The notes under the pieces were generated by a model. The model was not told where the DNA came from. It saw nothing but the letters and a program-made list of their open reading frames with translations, and did not search any database. Made by a program: the position numbers and the translations under genes. Source: Desulfobacterales bacterium (GTDB lineage Bacteria > Desulfobacterota > Desulfobacteria > Desulfobacterales > RPRI01). Taken from it: 6,503 nt of DNA. Shown here piece after piece: positions 1 to 5,085 of the stretch. The number at the start of each line of letters is the position of its first letter. Position 1 is the first letter of the stretch. Where the stretch lies: contig JAUYEO010000048.1 in the NCBI GenBank assembly GCA_030689795.1, forward strand, positions 1-6,503. The letters are read 5' to 3'.

Positions 1-203
1 AGAGCTTTGAATATCTCCCATTCGGGTTTGGCAGGGGTAATGGGCTTTGGCATTCCGTAAGAATGCGATTCAGACTCCGCCAACGGCAGCATATTCGCTC
101 CCATGAAATCCGGGCAGCCCCAATGGATATACGCCCACGAAGCCATGATTTCGGCTCTGCCTGTTTCTCTTTGTTGAGAATCAGGGGGCGTTGATATGTT
201 TCC
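1..203 (-). other. Open, protein-like frame running off the left edge (possible partial gene or repeat-borne ORF)
   Basis: On the minus strand the frame is open from just after a TAA (complement of 204-206) to the window edge. The only usual start codon is the ATG whose complement is 144-146, giving 48 codons before the edge: it begins MASWAYIHWGCPDFMG and ends near PAKPEWEIFKA. The composition (Trp, Gly, Pro and Met in a coherent order) looks like real protein rather than a random frame, but no Shine-Dalgarno sequence precedes the ATG and I do not recognise a family with certainty. The ending PxxPEWEIFKA faintly recalls the region of molybdopterin oxidoreductases where P-x-W-E-I occurs, which is too weak for a call. 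The codons for PKPITPAKP are duplicated in inverted orientation at 225-251, so this may instead be part of a repeat element or a gene remnant. No stop is seen before the edge. Confidence 0.3.
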
Positions 204-251
204 TTAAAAATTTCTTGCGAAAGGCCAAAGCCCATTACCCCTGCCAAACCC
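24..251. repeat. 40-bp inverted duplication with arms 24-63 and 212-251
   Basis: The arm at 24-63 is the reverse complement of 212-251 with three mismatches (37 of 40). The first 27 bases (24-50 against 225-251) match perfectly, and the match then continues with mismatches at 52, 55 and 58. The arms are separated by 148 bp. Read as protein in the frame of the left-edge minus-strand ORF, both arms encode PKPITPAKP, and the three mismatches all change an amino acid. A transcript crossing the region could form a long stem. It could be a small non-autonomous element, the scar of an inverted duplication, or two copies of a dispersed repeat. The sequence does not decide between these. Confidence 0.75.
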
Positions 252-458
252 TTTAATCAGATGTTATGCAAAGCTCTCGTCACCAAGGATAATAAATAAC
301 TTTCAGCTTCTCCGCCTCAGGCTGACCGCTTTTATGCCTTTTTTACGAAAGCATCATTAATCGGAAACCTACCAGATTATTATATTACCGTCAACGAAAA
401 GAGGCTATAAGCGGTTTCAGTCGATAGAAAGAGACTGAAAACTCCGGGCAAGCGGTTA
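252..458. other. Gene-free spacer upstream of ndk
   Basis: I see no credible coding sequence here: short open frames lack start signals and family character. The stretch holds AT-rich segments around 374-386, an 8-bp direct repeat (AAGCGGTT at 409-416 and 450-457) and the inverted repeat described at 415-440. Together with the promoter at 459-487 it is most likely the regulatory leader of ndk. Confidence 0.5.
415..440. promoter_or_regulatory. Inverted repeat just upstream of the ndk promoter
   Basis: TTTCAGTC (415-422) and GACTGAAA (433-440) are perfect 8-bp inverted repeats with a 10-nt spacer, ending 18 bp before the -35 box at 459. The position suits an activator or repressor site; equally, a transcript from further upstream would fold it into a hairpin. 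No regulator family can be named from the sequence. Confidence 0.35.
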
Positions 459-487
459 TTGACTTGAATGTTTGCTTCTGGTATGGC
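459..487 (+). promoter_or_regulatory. Predicted sigma-70 promoter of ndk
   Basis: TTGACT (459-464) is followed after exactly 17 bp by TATGGC (482-487). The -10 is weak, but TGG directly in front of it makes an extended -10 (TGn). Transcription would start near 494, leaving a leader of about 33 nt before the ndk ATG at 527. A start codon at 464 for the kinase would sit inside this promoter, which supports the shorter protein. Confidence 0.5.
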
Positions 488-526
488 TCCGCAAATAAAA
501 ACATCATTGAAAGGATTTTCAAAAAA

Positions 527-973
527 ATGGAAAGAACACTGTCTATCATAAAACCGGATGGAGTTTCACGCGGACTTATCGGCGAAGTTATCAGGCGCTT
601 TGAAAAAAATAATATTAAAATCGTCGCCATGAAGATGATTCATATGACCAAAACAGAGGCTCAGGGTTTTTATGTCGTGCATAAGGAGCGCCCTTTTTTC
701 GGAAGCTTAACCGATTTCATGTCATCAGGTCCTGTCGTGGTCATGGTGCTTGAGGGAGAGAATGTCATTGCAAAAAACAGGGAACTGATGGGGGCTACAA
801 ACTACAAGGAAGCGGCACCCGGGACGATTCGCGCTGATTTTGCAACGGAGATAGAAAAAAATATTGTGCATGGTTCGGATTCTCCCCAGTCGGCGGCATT
901 TGAAATCGGATTCTTTTTTAACAATTTTGAACCGAAACAGCGAGCGCAATCACCGCTGCTTGCGGCGGAGTGA
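527..973 (+). CDS. ndk: Nucleoside diphosphate kinase
   Basis: Cytosolic enzyme that transfers the gamma phosphate of ATP to nucleoside diphosphates through a phosphohistidine, balancing the NTP and dNTP pools. The 148-residue product begins MERTLSIIKPDG. The family's catalytic and nucleotide-binding residues are all visible with a constant offset from the Myxococcus enzyme: K9, Y49, F57, R85, T91, R102, N112 and the catalytic H115 in NIVHGSDS. The frame is open upstream to an ATG at 464, but I chose 527 because the conserved N-terminus starts there, AAAGGA (510-515) precedes it by 11 nt, and the predicted promoter covers the upstream ATG. The final ten residues (RAQSPLLAAE) are not family-like and are encoded by a small GC-rich hairpin repeat (939-980), so the native end was probably near residue 138-141. 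It is the first gene of a plus-strand run with trmJ and the FAH gene; the 84-bp gap to trmJ contains a second hairpin. Confidence 0.96.
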   Translation: MERTLSIIKPDGVSRGLIGEVIRRFEKNNIKIVAMKMIHMTKTEAQGFYVVHKERPFFGSLTDFMSSGPVVVMVLEGENVIAKNRELMGATNYKEAAPGTIRADFATEIEKNIVHGSDSPQSAAFEIGFFFNNFEPKQRAQSPLLAAE

Positions 974-980
974 GCGAGCG
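939..980. repeat. REP-like hairpin flanked by 8-bp direct repeats, inserted in the end of ndk
   Basis: AGCGAGCG occurs at 939-946 and again at 973-980. Between the copies lies a compact GC-rich hairpin: CCGCTGC (953-959) pairs with GCGGCGG (962-968) with one G-T pair, though the two or three innermost pairs would open to form a loop. The unit repeats after 34 bp, so it shifts frame. Removing one unit (939-972) would make ndk end Q-R-A-K-stop (stop at 984-986), a normal family length of 141 residues. This pattern suggests insertion or slippage of a small dispersed element that replaced the end of ndk. Whether it recurs elsewhere in the genome cannot be seen here. Confidence 0.55.
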
Positions 981-1011
981 AAATAAAAACAGATAAAAAG
1001 TCCATACGGTC

Positions 1012-1044
1012 GAAGATTCCCCGTAGCCTGCTGCGGGGATCTTC
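1012..1044 (+). repeat. GC-rich stem-loop between ndk and trmJ
   Basis: The arm 1012-1026 pairs with 1031-1044: 14 base pairs with a single bulged T and one G-T pair, around a CCTG loop. CCCCG facing CGGGG makes the core. It resembles an intrinsic terminator stem, but the following bases (AAATTGCAGG) contain no T run on either strand, so termination is unlikely. It may be a dispersed REP-type hairpin, an mRNA-stabilising 3' structure for ndk, or part of a leader controlling trmJ. Confidence 0.65.
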
Positions 1045-1056
1045 AAATTGCAGGCT
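1025..1056 (+). promoter_or_regulatory. Loop to ribosome-binding-region pairing (possible pseudoknot) before trmJ
   Basis: AGCCTGC (1025-1031), which includes the whole loop of the preceding stem, is perfectly complementary to GCAGGCT (1050-1056), which ends one base before the trmJ ATG and contains the only AGG near that start. The loop alone could pair with CAGG (1051-1054) as an H-type pseudoknot, or the seven-base pairing could form by opening the top of the stem. Either would cover the start site. This is seen as complementarity only; function is inferred. Confidence 0.3.
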
Positions 1057-1057
1057 G

Positions 1058-1822
1058 ATGTCGGAAAAAGTAAATCTTGATAATATTTCCATTGTAATGG
1101 CCCGGCCCCGGTATCCTGAAAATATCGGGGCTGCGGCAAGAGCAATGTGCAACATGGGCATAAAAAAGCTTGTTGTAGTTGCTCCGGAGAACTTTGACAT
1201 TGAAAAAGTCCGGAAACTGGCAACCCATGCAGCTTCTGAGGTAGTTGATAAAATAGAAATATATGAGCATGTCAGAGAGGCTCTTGCCCCGTATAACTAT
1301 GTTGTCGGCACTACAGCCCGCCTTGGAGGAGAACGCCGGACAATATCATCTCCTTCGGTTGCGGCAAAAAATCTTGTGTCCATATCCCGGAAAAACAGAG
1401 TTGCAGTTCTGTTTGGTTCTGAAGACAGGGGGCTTTTAAATGATGATATCAGGCTCTGCCACGAAATTGTCAATATTCCGGCTTCAGATTTTTCCTCCCT
1501 GAATGTTTCCCAGGCTGTTCTTATAATCTGTTATGAACTTTTTCTCGCAGGTCTGGAAGAGAAACCAAAGTTTGAGCCCAGGCTCGCTACCCGCTATGAA
1601 CTTGACGGAATGTATGACCAGTTAAAGGAAATACTTGTCAGGATCAATTACATTAATCCCGAGAATCCGGACTACTGGATGAACAAGCTGCGCCGTTTTT
1701 TCACAAGACTTGAACTTCGCGCCCGGGAAGTAAGCATCATAAGAGGTATATGCAGGCAGATCGACTGGTACGGCAGGAGCTGTTATAAAGAGGGATCTGT
1801 TGAAAATAAAAAAAGGAAATAA
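1058..1822 (+). CDS. trmJ: TrmJ-like tRNA (cytidine/uridine-32) 2'-O-methyltransferase, SpoU/SPOUT family
   Basis: SAM-dependent RNA ribose methylase; TrmJ relatives methylate position 32 of the tRNA anticodon loop as dimers with a trefoil-knot active site. The 254-residue product carries all three SpoU motifs: motif 1 at about 20-30 (PENIGAAARAM, with N22 and the catalytic-type R28), motif 2 at 118-126 (LFGSEDRGL) and motif 3 at 140-154 (IPASDFSSLNVSQAV, with N149). After the SPOUT domain, residues about 175-240 match the TrmJ-type C-terminal extension, including MNKLRRFFTRLELRAREVSIIRG, which separates it from TrmL and TrmH; a basic tail (KKRK) ends the protein. The start at 1058 fits the family N-terminus but has only a poor AGG 3 nt upstream, inside a possible pairing with the preceding hairpin loop. 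Its stop lies 11 bp before the next gene, so the two are one transcription unit. The exact target nucleotide is inferred from family. Confidence 0.88.
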   Translation: MSEKVNLDNISIVMARPRYPENIGAAARAMCNMGIKKLVVVAPENFDIEKVRKLATHAASEVVDKIEIYEHVREALAPYNYVVGTTARLGGERRTISSPSVAAKNLVSISRKNRVAVLFGSEDRGLLNDDIRLCHEIVNIPASDFSSLNVSQAVLIICYELFLAGLEEKPKFEPRLATRYELDGMYDQLKEILVRINYINPENPDYWMNKLRRFFTRLELRAREVSIIRGICRQIDWYGRSCYKEGSVENKKRK

Positions 1823-1833
1823 AAAGGATAAAC

Positions 1834-2679
1834 ATGAGACTTGTCAGATACGGCGACAAAGGCAAAGAAAGGCCTGGCCTGCTTAAAAAGGATGGAATGA
1901 TCGTCGACTTGAAAGGTATCTTTCCGGATATGCCGGATATAGGATATGAGTTTTTTAAAAACGGCTGGCTTGAAAGAGTGTCGTCCGTTGATGACCCGGG
2001 TATGAAAATGAATGTGCGGACCGGATGCCCGCTATCCGGGTCGTCCAAGATAATTTGCCTGGGAAAGAACTATGCCGAACATGCGAAAGAAGGCGGTTTT
2101 GACAGCCCCCAAAAGCCTCTCCTTTTCTGTAAATCCCCAAACGCTTTAAACGGGCCGTTTGATAATGTTTTGCTTCCTGAAAGCAGCGGACAGATTGACT
2201 GGGAGGTTGAACTTGCAGTCATTATCGGACGGGAAGGGAAAAGAATAAGCAGAAAAGATGCCTGGCAATATGTTGCCGGATATTCGGTTATGAATGACGT
2301 ATCAGGAAGGCAGGCTCAGTTTTCGGATTCACAGTGGTACAGGGGAAAATCCTTTGATACTTTCGCACCCCTTGGCCCTGCGATCGTCACCGAAGACGAA
2401 ACAGGAGACGTGCGGAACCTGCGGCTCACCTGTAAGGTCAATGGCGAAATCATGCAGGATGGAAATACAAAAGATATGATTTTTGACATACCCTTTATAA
2501 TCGAAAACATAAGTGAAGATATCACGCTCATGCCGGGAGATATAATATCCACTGGAACTCCTTCAGGAGTCGGAATTTTCAGAAACCCGCCTGTGCTTTT
2601 AAACCCGGGAGATGTCGTGGAATGCTCTATCGAAAAAATCGGAACAATTATAAATAAATTCGTGTCCGGTGTTAAATAA
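1834..2679 (+). CDS. Fumarylacetoacetate hydrolase (FAH) family protein
   Basis: Cytosolic, divalent-metal-dependent enzyme of the FAH superfamily, whose members hydrolyse, decarboxylate or isomerise beta-diketo or oxo-acids (acylpyruvases, oxaloacetate decarboxylases, HpaG-type isomerases). The 281 residues match the usual two-part form: a small N-terminal domain of about 70 residues and the catalytic fold from about 72. Visible hallmarks are LGKNYAEHAKE (74-84 region, with H83 and E86 of the lid helix), the metal ligands E124 and E126 in DWEVELAVIIGR and D155 in MNDVSGR, K172 in RGKSFD, and GTPSGVG at 241-247. AAGGAT (1824-1829) lies 4 nt before the ATG, so translation should be good, and the gene follows trmJ by 11 bp. 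No catabolic partners lie nearby, so the substrate cannot be assigned; a housekeeping acylpyruvase-like role is possible. Its stop codon overlaps the end of the convergent kinase gene. Confidence 0.92.
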   Translation: MRLVRYGDKGKERPGLLKKDGMIVDLKGIFPDMPDIGYEFFKNGWLERVSSVDDPGMKMNVRTGCPLSGSSKIICLGKNYAEHAKEGGFDSPQKPLLFCKSPNALNGPFDNVLLPESSGQIDWEVELAVIIGREGKRISRKDAWQYVAGYSVMNDVSGRQAQFSDSQWYRGKSFDTFAPLGPAIVTEDETGDVRNLRLTCKVNGEIMQDGNTKDMIFDIPFIIENISEDITLMPGDIISTGTPSGVGIFRNPPVLLNPGDVVECSIEKIGTIINKFVSGVK

Positions 2680-4723
2680 TCGCATCCGGTGTATCCAGAG
2701 AATAAAAAACCGAACCATTCTTCATAATTTTATCAATGATATTGGAAAGCTGAATTACATTGAAAGGTTTCTGGATGAAACCGCAGCAACCTTTTTTGAT
2801 TATTTCGGCAGCTTGTCCGGTAATGCTGTAACCGCTTGAAAGAAGAACCCTTACATCCGGATCTATCTCCTTCATCTCTTCAAACACGATGTTTCCGCTC
2901 AAATCGGGCATGATCATATCGAGGATGACAAGGTCAATTTTCCCTCTGTTGTTTTTGTAAACTTCAAGGGCTTCCCTGCCTCCGTTTGCAAGAAGCACGT
3001 TATATCCGAGTTTTTTAAGGATCACTTTGCCGAGACTGATTATCATCTCCTCATCATCTACAAAGAGGATCGTTCCGCTTCCTTTGATAATTCTTTCAAC
3101 CGGTTGTATTTTCTCGTTTATTTCTTTCTTTTCTATTACCGGCAGATATATGCTGAAGGTTGTTCCCTTTCCTGTCTCACTGTAAACATTTATAAATCCG
3201 CCATGATTTTTTATGATACCGTAAGCTGATGCAAGACCAAGCCCGGTTCCCCTTCCCATCTCTTTTGTGGTGAAAAAAGGATCGAATATTCTCTGCCTGG
3301 TGGCATCATCCATTCCTATGCCCGTATCGGTTATTGAAATCCTTACATATCTGCCGGGGTTGATCTTGTAAGTCTTTACATATCCTTCATCAATTGTGAT
3401 ATTTTCTATATCAAGGTACAAATCTCCTCCGGCCGGCATTGCCTGCCATGCATTAACATAAATATTTAAAAGTACCTGCTCGATCTGGCCCTGATCGACT
3501 TCAACAGACCATATCCCATCCTGGAAGCGCGTGTAAATCCTTATTTCTTTCTTGGTGCGCCCGAACATTCCGGAAGTTTTTTCAACAAGTTCGTTCAGGT
3601 CTGTTGCCTTAACATGATATTTTCCGGATCTTGCAAACCCGAGAAGCTGTTTTGTGAGGTTTGAACCGCTTATCACATATTGCTCGATATTCTTCAGTTT
3701 TTCATATTGCGGATCTGAAGGATCTATATCCATCAGTACTATGGAAGCATTGCCCTGTATGCCCATAAGAATATTATTGATGTCGTGAGCAATTCCTCCT
3801 GCAAGAGTTCCGATGGCCTCCATTTTCTGCGCCTGATAGAATTGCGATTCAAGCTTCTTTTTTTCCTTTTCCGCCCGGATGCGCTCGGATACGTCCCGGA
3901 GAAGCCCCCTGAATCCGGTTTTGTTCCCGTCCTGATCCATGACAAGAAAAGACGAAATTTCGAGAAGCTTTGTACTCCCGTCTTTGGTAATGATTTCGTA
4001 GTCATTTACCTTTGACGGTTCGCCTGTCCGGTAAACTTTGTTGAATACAGAAAACATTCTTTTTGCGGTTTCAGGAGTTGTGTACTCTCGGTTGTTCAGG
4101 CCTATCAGTTCATCCCTGGTATATCCGCCGATCAGCTTTTCCACAGCATCATTAACGTAAGTTATATCACCCTTGAGGTTGACTTCATAGAAAACCTCTT
4201 CAATGTTTCCGAGGATAGACCTGTATCTGGCTTCGTTTTCACGCAGATCTTCCTCGGCCCGCTTGCGCTCGGTGATGTCGATAAAACTCTCAACGTAACA
4301 ATTCCTTCCCTTGATGGTAATAGGATAAACGGTTTTCAGAATATCTTTTAGATGTCCATCAGCGCAAAGCAGCTTACGTTCAGAGTTATCGATAGTTTGA
4401 CCGAGCTCTTTGACCGGACATTTCCCTGCCTGGGCAGGACAAACCAATGAGTGACAGATCTGTCCTATAATCCTCTCTTTGGTCAGCCCGATCATTTCAA
4501 TGGCAGCCTGATTAGCTTCAATAATGATCTGAGTGTCCCTGTCAATAATGAAAATCCCGGTTCCTACTATATTGAAGATTGCCCGTAGTTTGGTTTCGTT
4601 ATCCCGCAACGCTTCCTCAGCCCGCACGCGCTCTGATTCCGATTGTTCCAGTTCATGGATTTTCTGTTTTAAGAAGGTGTTCTCTTCGAGGAGTTCCTGC
4701 TTTGTCCTGGATTGATGTTTCAT
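2672..4723 (-). CDS. Soluble hybrid sensor histidine kinase (PAS-PAS-HisKA-HATPase-REC)
   Basis: Two-component kinase of 683 residues, with no signal peptide or membrane segment, so it senses in the cytoplasm. Order of parts: coiled coil about 8-45; PAS1 about 45-153; linker ITERKRAEEDLRENEARY; PAS2 about 163-284, ending in a PAC-type GFRGLLRDVSERIRAE; dimerisation helix with the phosphoacceptor H313 in GGIAHDINNIL; ATPase domain about 412-530 with N-box N420/N424, G1 DTGIGMD (466-472), F-box FDPFFTTK and G2 GRGTGLGL; receiver about 551-665 with acidic D556/D557, phosphoacceptor D602, and K652 in KPF. PAS1 holds C90, H91, C95 and C102 (CHSLVCPAQAGKC), plus C120, which could bind a metal or act as a redox switch. 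No DNA-binding output domain is present, and no separate regulator lies nearby, so its partner is unknown and the receiver may serve as phosphate relay or sink. The start is supported by AGGGGA (complement of 4730-4735) 6 nt upstream. Confidence 0.95.
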   Translation of the reverse strand: MKHQSRTKQELLEENTFLKQKIHELEQSESERVRAEEALRDNETKLRAIFNIVGTGIFIIDRDTQIIIEANQAAIEMIGLTKERIIGQICHSLVCPAQAGKCPVKELGQTIDNSERKLLCADGHLKDILKTVYPITIKGRNCYVESFIDITERKRAEEDLRENEARYRSILGNIEEVFYEVNLKGDITYVNDAVEKLIGGYTRDELIGLNNREYTTPETAKRMFSVFNKVYRTGEPSKVNDYEIITKDGSTKLLEISSFLVMDQDGNKTGFRGLLRDVSERIRAEKEKKKLESQFYQAQKMEAIGTLAGGIAHDINNILMGIQGNASIVLMDIDPSDPQYEKLKNIEQYVISGSNLTKQLLGFARSGKYHVKATDLNELVEKTSGMFGRTKKEIRIYTRFQDGIWSVEVDQGQIEQVLLNIYVNAWQAMPAGGDLYLDIENITIDEGYVKTYKINPGRYVRISITDTGIGMDDATRQRIFDPFFTTKEMGRGTGLGLASAYGIIKNHGGFINVYSETGKGTTFSIYLPVIEKKEINEKIQPVERIIKGSGTILFVDDEEMIISLGKVILKKLGYNVLLANGGREALEVYKNNRGKIDLVILDMIMPDLSGNIVFEEMKEIDPDVRVLLSSGYSITGQAAEIIKKGCCGFIQKPFNVIQLSNIIDKIMKNGSVFYSLDTPDAII

Positions 4724-4779
4724 TTGATGTCCCCTGTCGTAATAAACGGTACTGGCTGGAACAAAAAAGGGCGATATTC

Positions 4780-4808
4780 GTTATATGACATATAAGCTCT
4801 TGTGAAAA
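4780..4808 (-). promoter_or_regulatory. Predicted promoter of the histidine kinase gene
   Basis: On the minus strand TTTTCA (complement of 4803-4808) precedes TATAAC (complement of 4780-4785) by 17 bp, matching sigma-70 boxes at 4 of 6 and 5 of 6 positions. Transcription would start near 4773, about 50 nt before the ATG. A better -35 (TTGACA, complement of 4829-4834) exists upstream, but its correctly spaced -10 is poor. Confidence 0.4.
4781..4795. promoter_or_regulatory. 15-nt perfect palindrome, operator candidate
   Basis: TTATATG and CATATAA flank a single central A, a perfect 7+1+7 palindrome. It covers most of the predicted -10 of the kinase promoter and lies 57 bp before the kinase ATG. 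A dimeric regulator bound here would block transcription. The regulator is not identifiable from the site. Confidence 0.4.
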
Positions 4809-4902
4809 CTACCAGATACCCATTATGATGTCAAATAGAAAGAAGGCCATCACGTACTGTTTGCCATTTGAAATCATCAACTTATCCTGACTTATGCTGA
4901 TT

Positions 4903-4932
4903 GTTGCTTTCAGGAAGCAACTTCTCTTTTTC
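4903..4932 (+). terminator. Weak terminator-like hairpin with T-rich tail
   Basis: GTTGCTT (4903-4909) pairs perfectly with AAGCAAC (4915-4921) around a 5-nt loop, and the following plus-strand bases TTCTCTTTTTC (4922-4932) are T-rich. The stem is only 7 bp and not GC-rich, so it would be a weak terminator. It would shield the transposase from transcripts entering from the left, a common arrangement near insertion sequence ends. Confidence 0.3.
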
Positions 4933-4995
4933 ACCAAATCCGGAACAATAAATATTGATGAACCCGTAAAAAGTCCGATTTTATAACATATTGAA

Positions 4996-5009
4996 ATAAT
5001 TTAAATTAT
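4996..5009. repeat. 14-bp perfect AT-only palindrome upstream of the transposase promoter
   Basis: The 14 bases from 4996 to 5009 are their own reverse complement and consist only of A and T. They end 13 bp before the -35 box at 5023, where an UP element or a transposase or repressor site would be expected. AT-only palindromes arise easily by chance in such sequence. Confidence 0.35.
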
Positions 5010-5022
5010 ATAAAGATTTCTC

Positions 5023-5051
5023 TTGACTTTTCTGTATTCGGTTGATATTAA
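5023..5051 (+). promoter_or_regulatory. Predicted sigma-70 promoter of the transposase
   Basis: TTGACT (5023-5028) and TATTAA (5046-5051) are separated by exactly 17 bp, and AT-rich sequence precedes the -35. Transcription would start near 5058, and AAGAGGA (5074-5080) sits 5 nt before the ATG at 5086. This is the best promoter in the window. Confidence 0.6.
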
Positions 5052-5085
5052 TAGCCAACAGAATCAAAAGGTTAAGAGGAAAATC

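Larger units (their letters stand above)
4724..5085. other. Divergent spacer between the kinase and transposase genes
   Basis: No convincing gene lies here. It contains a minus-strand promoter with an overlapping palindrome for the kinase, a small hairpin with a T-rich tail (4903-4932), a 14-bp AT palindrome (4996-5009) and a strong plus-strand promoter for the transposase. The left end of the insertion sequence must be somewhere in this interval, but it cannot be fixed without the right end. The motif at 4956-4975 (TGATGAACCCGTAAAAAGTC) looks to me like one that recurs in related genomes; that is recollection, not something shown here. Confidence 0.6.

Noticed and set aside
252..268. Integron attC-like half-site (TTTAATCAG followed by GTTATGC)
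   Set aside because: It resembles the 3' half of an attC site, but the matching 5' half is not in the window, GTTATGC breaks the usual GTTRRRY box, and no integrase or cassette array is seen.
464..526. N-terminal extension of the nucleoside diphosphate kinase from an ATG at 464
   Set aside because: The extra 21 residues are not family-like, no ribosome-binding site precedes them, and the predicted promoter covers this ATG. The start at 527 has a Shine-Dalgarno sequence and the conserved N-terminus.
1012..1044. Intrinsic terminator after ndk
   Set aside because: The stem is strong but no T run follows on either strand, so it is listed as a hairpin repeat rather than a terminator.
802..1270. 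Overlapping minus-strand ORFs across ndk and trmJ
   Set aside because: They are antisense shadows of two genes with complete catalytic motifs and have no protein-family character.
4424..4440. Palindrome CCTGCC-TG-GGCAGG inside the kinase gene
   Set aside because: It arises from the codons of the CPAQAGKC segment and has no promoter-like context, so it is most likely coincidence.
4825..4890. Small plus-strand ORF of 21 codons beginning MMSNRKKAI
   Set aside because: No ribosome-binding site, no recognisable features, and it lies in the regulatory spacer of the kinase gene.
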